Assembly: GCA_905182995.1 (NCBI GenBank)
Contig: CAJJDP010000166.1
Span: 101,801 to 165,800 of the forward strand
Source: Paramecium octaurelia
Taxonomy: Eukaryota; Ciliophora; Oligohymenophorea; Peniculida; Parameciidae
Length of the DNA: 64,000 bases
Direction: 5' to 3'
This document shows positions 55,528 to 64,000 of this stretch, piece by piece. Numbering within the stretch: position 1 is the first letter of the stretch; each line of letters opens with the position of its first letter. The translations under genes and the position numbers were made by a program. The notes below the pieces were generated by a model that worked only from the letters and a program-made list of their open reading frames with translations, did no database searches and was not told the origin of the DNA.

Positions 55528-56805
55528 ATTAATTTATTATTACAGCTCCTCTAATTTAATAGACCGTTTTGAGAATACTATATGATTAATGAGAATATTA
55601 AAATTAAAATAAAATCCTTCTAATATTTTTAGTCTATAATCACATTTAGTAGGGAAGTAAAATTTATTAAAAAATTCATTCCAGCACCTATTTTTTATTA
55701 GGATTGGATGATGTATTGAACCATGTTTAATTTTTTATAATGGAATTCTCCTTAATATGAACGATTGATTGTATAAAAACTCAATATTTCTAAATTTTTG
55801 TTAGAACTATATTAAGATGTAGTTAGCTAAAGAATATAGATTTAAGTTAAATAATGTTGCCTTATAGTCAATCTTCTCTTTAATAAATCCGTATTTCAGG
55901 ATAATATATAGATTATTTTTGGATAGTTTAAAAAAAATGAAATACTTGAATGTTAAAAGAAGAATAGTTTTTTGAGAAGATTCTGATTTTAGTTATTAAT
56001 GTCTAAATTGCTTGAATTCAAGATTTCAAATGTTGTAAATCTAAAATTGTGGCCTAATCCACGAACAACAATAATTGCAAACATTTACTTCTTTGGATAT
56101 TGTGAAATTGAATTACACATTCAAGGCATTAAAGAAGTCTCTGCCATATATTGTAGGTGTTCTTGGAGATTGTTTGTTACCAAGCTAATTGTTGATGGCG
56201 TAGTTAAAAGTTTTATTTTTGGCGAGAATCGTAGAACATGTGATTTGATAATTGGGTAATGGAGGAAAATTGTTAGAGATGAAGACATATAATAGTATAG
56301 GTGATTATACTTACAATAGATAATTTTTAGAAATGAGATACTTGATTGAATTGCCAGCTGGTAATAGTTAATAGATATTGATTTTGAATAGGCGATGATC
56401 CACTTGTGAAAACAAGCGATTACCTTTAACATGATTTAGGATTTACCACCTTTTAGGACGAACTTTAACATAATGTCATAAAGAGAGTGCCACACGATAA
56501 ATATATGCTCTGAGTACAAGGATAAAAAATATAATATAATTTATTGAATTATCAATTTATCACTTAAAAGTTAGTTGGATGATGAAAAAGTCAATGAGAT
56601 TGATAAATTCTGATTTTAAGGCTGATGATTGATTATTTTGTAACTTGCAACTTATGGTCTTTGATACTTTATAAATAATCAATTAATAAATGTTTATTTG
56701 TTGCAATAGTAATAAGAAAGCCAAAAGAAAGGAAAATTAAAATTAGTAGGCAATTTAGCAACAATCTAACCAGGCCAAATATTAGATTCGTGTATCTCTA
56801 GACTA
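55528..56805 (+). repeat. Direct repeat, copy 2 (1278 bp)
   Basis: Second copy of 54249-55526; after 56805 the sequence continues uniquely (GGATCAACATTC) into the body of the USP gene. Confidence 0.95.
55999..56398 (+). CDS. Hypothetical protein, 124 aa (repeat copy 2)
   Basis: Exact second copy of the gene at 54720, with its intron at 56295-56319. Probably the same locus represented twice; see the repeat entries. Confidence 0.5.
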
Positions 56806-58244
56806 GGATCAACATTCTACAAATTTAACAAATTTAGAAGGCACATCCGACAAAATGAACTTCAGTACCCAAGACGTCGAGAGATTCATTTTAGATGGCA
56901 AGAAAACTATTGAATAAGAACGTGAATTAATTACGAGATTGATAGAATTGCCTGAGAAAACACATATAATAGAGTTCTATTGGGCGTTTGCCTACTCAAA
57001 TTATATAAAAGATGAACGCATCCATCCAGGAGAAATCACGAATAACATCTTAGTTGAGAAGCTAAGAAACTAAAAAGAATTGGTTTCTGAAAAAGATTAT
57101 GTTTTAGTGAATGACTAAGTTTGGAATATGCTGGTTCACATCTATAAGGGTGGTCCAATGTTAACCATTTAAGATCTTGATAGAAAGAATTTAGAAAAGA
57201 CATTGAGAGGATTTTCATCTCCCCCAAGAGATGATTTGGATAAGAAACAAAATTAGTTTAGATTATTGAGTCAATTACCCATAAAAGAGACCTAGATTGT
57301 GGGATTAGAAAATGAGAATTACTTTTGTTACCTAAACAGTGTTCTCCAGTGCCTAATGGGAATTCGTCAGCTTAATCATTTCTTATTGTATTCTTACGAT
57401 TAAGAAGTTCAGCTATTCATATAAGCCTATACTCTTCTGCTCAAAAAGGCTAATAAAATGCATTATAAAGGAAGAGTAAGCCCAAATGAATTGATTAAGA
57501 TTCTGCAAAAGCATTTCTCTATCTATGAAATGCACGACAGTTCTGAACTCTTGTTATTCATTCTTGATAAATTTAGAGAAGAACTCTCTCATAACAATTA
57601 GTTATAAACGACAACATTTATTGATGAGTTATTTAAAGGGCAAATAACCTCCTTTATGAAATGCCCTAATTGTAATAAAACTATTATCCACTAAGAAGTT
57701 TTTTTTGATCTTAGTCTTCCTTTACTTAGTAAATGTTTTGTCTAAAGGAAACTTACTATCAACGAATGTCTTTCAAATTATTTCAAAGAAGAAAGTATTG
57801 ATGGCGAATGGAAGTGTTCTGAATGTAATCAACAATCCAAAAACATTAAAAGAGGAATCAAAATCTCGAGTGCACCTAATATACTTATTTTGCACCTCAA
57901 AAGATTTCAGAGCTACCCTCTAAAAAAGAAAATTAAAGAACCTGTCGTTACAGATATGGAAATCAATATCAAGAAGTATAAATTTATGCAATAATCTACC
58001 TTAGTTATTGTGCCACAGACATTACATATACCAAATATGATTTATCGGCCATGATTGTTCATTCTGGCACCATAGACGAAGGACATTATGTTGCTGTTGT
58101 GAAGCGTAATTAATAAGTAATTGTATTCTCTTATAAGCTACTTAGTTTTTCCTCTTCAATGATGATGAAATGGAAAGACTTTCATATGATCAAATCTCTC
58201 GCATTGATTCTGCTTACCTTCTTATCTATCATAGAAAAATATGA
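56690..58244 (+). CDS. Ubiquitin-specific protease with DUSP domain, 498 aa
   Basis: N-terminus MFICCNSNKKAKRKEN, a Cys pair plus basic patch that could be palmitoylated. A DUSP domain covers about 60-160 (ITRLIELPEKTHIIEFYWAF; HPGEITNNILVEKL; DYVLVNDQVWNMLVHIYKGG). The USP catalytic domain has a divergent Cys box GLENENYFCYLNSVLQCL (family GLxNxGNTCYMNS), a zinc ribbon CPNC..CSEC, LILHLKRFQ, and the His box AMIVHSGTIDEGHYVAVV ending in LSYDQISRIDSAYLLIYHRK. Introns 57976-58004 and 58117-58145 (29 nt each). Cys and His are retained, so deubiquitinase activity is likely though the oxyanion loop is altered. The first ~38 codons lie in repeat copy 2. Confidence 0.9.
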
Positions 58245-58277
58245 TTTTAAATTTAACTCTAAAAATTATATATCAAT

Positions 58278-59322
58278 ATGCAGCAGTCTAATAAACCTTG
58301 TCAAAACTTCAAAGTTTTAGAATTTAATTATCCTGAACTATTTAATAAGGCCATGACTTTTAAGCAATATCATTAGGAATATACGGCAAGAAATAAAGAT
58401 CATCCATTAAAATTGGGCATTAATGAAAATTTGATTGAATTAGGTTCAGATCTAATTGATTTCTATTTTCATGATTTCTTTACATTTCAAGAGTATGTCT
58501 TTGAGAATTTAATTTATTATAGTCTACCAAATAAAGATCATAACACATTTTCATCCTACAGTGAGATTAGAAAATAAAAACAGTAATTATTGTCTGAAAA
58601 GAATTTAGCAGAAGTTGCTATTCAATTAGGATTAAAAAATTAGATGCTTGTTTCTATTAACCAAAATTCGGATTTGAAGTATCTCTAGCTTTTAATCCTA
58701 TAGGAACAACCAAAGAATTTAGTCTTAAGCCTTAAAGGCTCTTATAGGAGCGTAATATTTTGATAAATAAAAAGATCTAAATCTTTTAAGGAAGCTAATG
58801 ATTCCTATTTTTTAAGATTTAATCAAAAAATCACTTGTAAAAATAATCAATATTTAGAATGAATCTATGAATTTACACAAACAAGAAAACTTTAAGGGAG
58901 TGTTCAAAGAGTATATGGATAAACATCCGGAATACACTTATAAATTGGTGTTTTAAGAATCCTTAAATCAATTTGAATAAAATCGCAAAATTTATTAATA
59001 TGAATTATTGATAAATGATGTTTTACCATTAAAAAGAACTGGGGAATAAAAAAAGGCTGTTGAAGCCTAGGTATTTAAAGATGCCTTGTAACTTCTAAAA
59101 ACTGATTAATTTTAATAATTATTAGAGGATAGTATGAAAAATTAGAATGAGATTGCTTAAGAGTCAGGAATAGGTGAATCTTAAGTATAAAGCCATATTC
59201 ATAATAATTTAAAATTTGTTGAAAAATTAGAGTAATTAGAATAGAGCTTACAATAAAAATAGTAATTGAATGAAAAAGAAGAACTAGGAAGATTAGTTGA
59301 TTCTTTCTTATTAATGTTTTGA
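58278..59322 (+). CDS. Hypothetical helical protein, 339 aa
   Basis: ATG 58278, one 25-nt intron (58679-58703), stop 59320-59322; the spliced length is a multiple of three. The N-terminal ~110 residues look folded (FNKAMTFKQYHQEYTARN; LIELGSDLIDFYFHDFF). The middle is helical (ALIGAQYFDKQKDLNLLRK) and the last 80 residues are coiled coil (KFVEKLEQLEQSLQQKQQL). No family recognised. It begins 33 nt after the USP stop on the same strand. Confidence 0.65.
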
Positions 59323-59394
59323 ACACCAAAAGAAAATTTGAAGCATTAAAAACGAACATACATTTATAAATATTTTATTACATTTTATTAAAAA

Positions 59395-60312
59395 ATGAGT
59401 GAATAAGATTACCCTACAAATTCACGTTATTCAACTCTCTAATCCAATAATTACTAGAGTTAATTATTGACCACTCATTTTGGAAAATTATTGGATAAAA
59501 ATGAAGCATTCTTCAATCATCTCAAAGGTGACTGTATATGTGGCAGATGCGTATGTGGATAATGCAAATGTCCAAAAATGCTCCTGTCAAATGATTTTAA
59601 GAAAGGATAAGAATCATTATATTAAAGGGATTTTATCACACATGGCAAATAGAAGTAAATTCCTCTTATTGATCACAATGTAACTTACAAGAGTTAATTG
59701 CCTATGGATATTGATACAATTTAAAGAGTACTAAAATTCTAATTCAATTTAGAGCACATATTAAGCTCACACTGATGCTAAACCAGCAGAATCTTTAAAA
59801 CCTGAACAAAAAGTGTTTTTGATTCCATTCAGTAGCTCCTCAGCATACAGAGTAACAATATCCAGATTTGTATTAGCTTGACTACGCTGGAGGTGGAATG
59901 TCCTCTCTTAAGATTAATCCTCCTCATCATCCTACTGTAGTAGATATGCCAATGACAACTCATTCAACCTATCAGGATAACTTTTATAAAAAGCCCATTC
60001 CGAGAGAAGAATTTCTTACAACTGCAAATAAAAGCAGCTTTAAAAGTCCAATATCACCTGAATTGCCTTTTATTCATCAATCTACAAATAGTGCTTTTTA
60101 TAAGCCTTATCAAACTGGAAAATTAAATAAAATTGACCCTGAACAAGTAAATTTAACAATCATAGTTTTAGAAAGTTAGAATGATTCCAGCTTTTGATGG
60201 TTAATTTAATTCAACTACTTAAAAGGATTTTGATGATAAGAATCCAAAAAAATGCCCATCTAGAGTGTTTTTGAACTCTTTATACAAATAAAAACTTTAA
60301 TAAATTGCTTGA
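59395..60312 (+). CDS. SAXO/FAM154-type axonemal microtubule protein, 280 aa
   Basis: The N-terminal Cys signature CICGRCVCGQCKCPKM matches the CxCxxCxCGxxxCP start of SAXO1/FAM154 proteins. It is followed by degenerate Mn-type repeats with Tyr and Pro anchors: SLYQRDFITHGK, STYQDNFYKKPIPREEF, TTANKSSFKSPISPE, NSAFYKPYQTGK. Such proteins bind and stabilise axonemal doublets and basal-body microtubules. Three introns, all 25 nt (59728-59752, 59852-59876, 60147-60171), give an exact frame. With DNAAF1 and DNAAF3 it is the third cilium gene in the window. Confidence 0.8.
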
Positions 60313-60352
60313 ATTAAATAACATAAAAACATAAAAAATTAAATTTCGATTA

Positions 60353-61315
60353 TCATTTTAACTTCTAAAGTTTTCTTAATTTTTTACGATATTTTAAAAT
60401 TTCAATTATGATAAGAATTATTCCTTATTTGATGATCTCATATATTTTTTCATAAAACATAAGTAAAAATGCAGAATTTAATACTGATTAACACAATTTT
60501 GGTGTCAACCCTAAATAGTAAATGAAAGTAGGTCACCTTTAAATAATCCTTGAATTCCTTCATTTTTGAGAATCATCTCTGCTGCTGAAAAATATGATTT
60601 TGAACTATTTTTCTTTATATGTATTTTGGTCCTCAGGAGCTGATAAGGCTAATATTACAAAATAAAATTAAAACATATGTTAAAATTGTGGAAATGGCCT
60701 TTGATATTGCTCCTCCAATAAAATTAACTAAGGCTTAATTTTCTACATATTAAAATCTTCTTTTAAATGCTTCATAGATGACAAATTGAATAATCGGATT
60801 TATTGTTAATATCAATGACGCTTATAAACCTTTCATTAATGCCTCCCATCCTTCTTTTTCAATTATTTGCTTAGTCTTATAAAAAAAATTAAGATTATCT
60901 TTGCTGACTGTCATCCTCGATTAGACAACCCAAAATGGATTTGTTACAAATGTTGTGAGAATAGCTGATGCTAAGGATGGTTTAATTAAGGCAAATGAAT
61001 TAGCAATATTTGTTTTAAACAAATGCTTAAAATACTCATACCTTCTGATAAAATATAGAAAGTGTACCAAAAAAAGTAGACTCCATATGAAATATAGTTG
61101 CCTAAAGCTAAAGGAGTGACACCTTTAAAAAATCCCCAGACCCCTTCCTAATCCCACACTTTAATAATAACCTCTTGGATGGCCTCTTTTTATTAAGATG
61201 CGGCCATTCTTGTTTTGATGTTTTCCAGAGGATAAAGTAGGCAAGTAGAAAAGAGACCAGCCAAAGCACCAGCATGTCCATGCGCCATACTCTCAATATC
61301 TTTTAATCTATCCAT
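60353..61315 (-). CDS. Mitochondrial carrier family protein, about 303 aa (apparent 1-nt frameshift)
   Basis: Three repeats of the carrier fold: YPLENIKTRM (PxExxKxR) in repeat 1, NPFWVVQSRM in repeat 2, and YPYQLLRTKI in repeat 3, each followed by GxxGxxKG-type loops (EGVWGFFKG, EGWEALMKG, EGIQGLFKG). This is the solute carrier family 25 plan, of peroxisomal/PMP34-like or NAD/folate type; the substrate is not predictable. Introns 60649-60674 and 60511-60536. The frame breaks in repeat 1 at the A-run 61069-61075 (T-run on the coding strand): total length minus introns is 911, one short of a multiple of three. One more base there restores a normal helix. Sequencing error or mutation. Confidence 0.8.
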
Positions 61316-61391
61316 TTTAATTATTTATATTATCAAATAACTTCTAATGACCAAAATTTTTCCTTCTAATTTTCCTTTATTGATATTGCAT

Positions 61392-63800
61392 TCAAAATTT
61401 TTTGGCTCTATATTTTTTCTTCCATTTAGCTTCAGCATCATCCCCTGCAGCTTATGTATTTGAAGGCGGTTGATTAAAATTCGTTTAAAATGATTAAGTT
61501 TATATTTTTTTTGAGATTAGGTGTCACATTATTTCTTATCTGAAGATTTGAATAATTTCTTAAATGTATCTTTTCGAGCTTTAACATTGCTAGATTAGAC
61601 AGTAATCTTCCAAATTTCTGATTACATGTCTTAACCTATTGAACAGCTGCTCTTTGCTGCACCTAAGCAAATATTAATAAATGTTTACTGATCCTCATAT
61701 GTCTCAAATTACTCAACTAATTTCTTAATTCCTTGTTAGGATTTTTCCTTTAAGGACTTAGTCTGTAAAACACATCGTCATCTAAATTCTTTTGTGTTTT
61801 ATTTCTTAAATTGACTTAACTCTTAATAAAGTATTACTATTATTTTAATCGATCTCTTTCTTTATCAATACTCTAAGATTGATTTAATGTAAATTACATC
61901 TTCAGAATCCTACTATACTATTTCTTGCATATCATTGATATTAGTCAGTTTTTTAACAAATGAAATACATCCTTCTCTTCACCAACCTTGTTGTGCTAAG
62001 AATAATCAATCGAGACATTATCAAATGATTGCTAACTCGAAACAAAATGATTTGATGCTATGCGCTAATTTGATTTCATCTGCGGTTCGTTACTATGAAA
62101 AGCGCATCCAATTTTAAACTTTCCTTCAGTAAAATCTAAACCTTTTAATCTCACTGAAAATATAAAATCTAATTACGTTATTAAATGTAAAATTTTAGCT
62201 TCTTGTGAGTTTCACCTAATTTCGAGAGAGTACTCTTCAACATTCCTCTAGTTCTTTATTATAAATGATGTTGGAAGAACATTTTTTGTTTATAAAAGCT
62301 TCATTACTCACAATATTTCTCAACTTCTTTTGTTAAGCTAAATCAATATTTTAATCTTTTACTCATCCAGCATTTCTTATTGAATAAATAATCTTTCTAT
62401 CTCATCAGAAAGGAGAGACTTAATGAATGTTTGAACTGTTTATAAGTTTTTAAACTTTTTAATTGATGCATGGGCATGTTTCTTTGTAATATGAACAGTA
62501 TTTAGCATTTATTTTTGAGACAATAATTTTGAATGTTTCATGTGAACTAACTCTTATTTCTATTCTAAGATTGTTATAGCATACATGGCTGACTTCTTTT
62601 GTGTTGGTGTTCTGATTATTTCATTTATATATAAAGAATTCTTTAATTATTCTAATACTAAAAATATAGTAGATGGGACTAATTCACTTATTTCTTATAT
62701 AAGTTTTACTAAGTGATTAACCCTTGACACATTATTTCTCAAAAAATTAAACAACCTAATCACTGTATTTTCTACTCGTTTTACTTGATTCTCATTTCGC
62801 TATTCCTTTAAATCTAGCTCAACACTTGTTGATAATAAATTTAAAGTAATCTAATTGCTATTAAAGTTATCTGATAATTTCAAAGGTAAGAGACCATTTG
62901 AAGTCTGAGGATATTTACAATAATTTATTTCTCTAATATTTGACTAAAGTTCAAACTTTTTTTCATTTAACTAAATAAATTCAAATCCTAATCTATCAAA
63001 CTACTCTTTATAATCTAAATAGATTTGAACTTCTTGATCTGTAAAAGCCAATAAATCTTATTGTAATTAAATTCATTTAATTCATTATTTAAATTTTTTA
63101 TCAATTCTAGCAATTTCAAATCCCTTTCTTCCTCTATTGGAGCCTTTTCTATTTCCTGCCCTACTTAATCTACTTATGTAGCGAAAATATTCGTGATAGA
63201 TGCTTGATTTGATGAGTGAGCCTCAGACTAGGATAACTTCTTTTTTATCGAATGAAATGATATCGGTACTCAAAGTGATACTAAAATAAATTTCGTGGAT
63301 CATCTTTATTAAGCATTTCCTCTAAAAGTTTTATTGCATTTGCATAGAATATAAAAGTTGATTATTCCTACAATTTCGAATGTATTTTGGCTTTCTTTCC
63401 ATCAAGTTCCTCTATTACTTGTTTTTATTTGAAGATAATTTTGCATTTTTGCTGATAAATTTATCTATACTCAATATATTCATTTTAAAGTTATTTTATT
63501 TCTGATTAAATTATAGAATGTTTATCAATTAAACTTTATGTTTTTAGGTTTTAGACATTTTTCAATAATTGATGATATTCCTATGTTTCAATTGGATTTT
63601 TTTTACTTTTTTAAAACAACTAATATGAAAGTATATTCTATTGTTTAACAGCTTCATTATCTTTATTAAACCCTTGCAATAATGCAAAGAACAGAATTAG
63701 TATGCTTTTTTTACTGAGTTATTTTTCTCTAAATTTTAAGTATAATTTTCTGAAGTTAAGTTTTTATTAGGGTTTCACTCTCAATATCTCCTTTATTCAT
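61392..63800 (-). CDS. Large coiled-coil protein, many introns (model approximate)
   Basis: The coding sequence on the minus strand is rich in heptads: NPIETQEYHQLLKNVQNL, QVIEELDGKKAKIHSKL, LKLLELIKNLNNELNEF, ELVHMKHSKLLSQKQML, ending RAKKF before TGA 61392-61394. A middle segment (FTEGKFKIGCAFHSNEP) looks less helical. At least six frame changes require short introns; I located the coding blocks but not every splice site, so no length is given. The start ATG 63798-63800 (MNKGDIES) is the first ATG upstream of the last open block and is tentative. Likely a structural or tethering protein; no family. Confidence 0.6.
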
Positions 63801-64000
63801 TAAATTATATAATAAATAAAAAATAAAATAAAATTTCGTTATTTTTGATAATTTAAGTTAGTTGTATAAAAAAAATGGCTATAAAATGAAATTAATAAAA
63901 TGAGAAATTTGAAATTTTGAAAAGAAGCAAATTAAAATGGAGGGTAGATAGAAGAAAAAATAAATTATATATAAATGAATATAGAACAACTTTGTTATGC
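63801..64000. other. AT-rich flank at window end
   Basis: No supported gene. A-rich tracts on the + strand near 63940-63965 (purine-rich GAAGAAAAAAT) may be the beginning or upstream region of a gene beyond the window. Confidence 0.5.

Noticed and set aside
54249-56805. True tandem gene duplication
   Set aside because: No difference between copies and both ends coincide with the N; an unmerged contig overlap explains everything more simply.
1-64000. Telomeric repeats, tRNA/rRNA genes, CRISPR arrays, transposases
   Set aside because: I looked for G3T3/G4T2 repeats at the ends, cloverleaf-like D/T-arm motifs, regular spaced repeats and transposase motifs, and saw none I could support.

Overview
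The window reads as macronuclear DNA of a ciliate of the Paramecium type, most likely the P. aurelia group. Three things show this. Only TGA closes genes, while TAA and TAG fall inside conserved domains where glutamine is expected. Almost every gene is interrupted by introns of about 20-30 nt running from GT(A) to (T)AG. The DNA is very AT-rich, with intergenic gaps often under 60 nt. Standard-code reading frames are therefore fragments. All gene models here were re-read by hand with TGA as the only stop and with the tiny introns removed. For most multi-exon models the spliced length is an exact multiple of three, which is a useful internal check.

Layout. 0-9 kb: protein kinase (-), an unresolved region ending in a C2H2 zinc-finger gene (+), a MORN protein (+), an 872-aa coiled-coil protein (+) and ribosomal protein uS7 (+). 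9-16.6 kb: a WBP2/GRAM-like protein (+), a 466-aa protein (-), DNA topoisomerase I (-) and the dynein assembly factor DNAAF1 (+). 16.6-23.3 kb: one giant cysteine-rich membrane protein (+). 24-32.4 kb: a Q/N-rich protein with DLF/NPF motifs (-), isopeptidase T/USP5 (+), a second MORN protein (+), the tRNA methyltransferase TRM11 (+) and a polytopic membrane protein (-). 33-44.6 kb: coiled-coil proteins, the FCF1 PIN nuclease, several ciliate-type unknowns, a short-chain dehydrogenase, a CHFR-like FHA-RING ligase and a single PH-domain protein. 44.6-53.7 kb: an unresolved gene, a cyclic-nucleotide-binding membrane protein, a histidine/phenylalanine ammonia-lyase homologue that appears to lack its catalytic triad, DNAAF3, a small single-pass protein and a SIZ/PIAS SUMO ligase with a PHD finger. 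53.8-56.8 kb: a decayed or unresolved region and a perfect 1278-bp direct repeat on either side of one N. 56.7-64 kb: a DUSP-USP deubiquitinase, an unknown, a SAXO-type axonemal protein, a mitochondrial carrier with an apparent 1-nt frameshift and a large coiled-coil gene.

There is no operon logic. Strands alternate and functions are mixed: cilium assembly (DNAAF1, DNAAF3, SAXO), ubiquitin/SUMO (USP5, DUSP-USP, CHFR, SIZ), translation and RNA (uS7, FCF1, TRM11), and membrane proteins. The points most worth following are the ammonia-lyase homologue without a visible Ala-Ser-Gly triad, introns of length 3n with no internal stop, two same-strand ATGA gene overlaps, and the repeat around the N, which looks like an unmerged contig overlap. 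I saw no RNA genes, telomeric repeats, CRISPR arrays or transposons.
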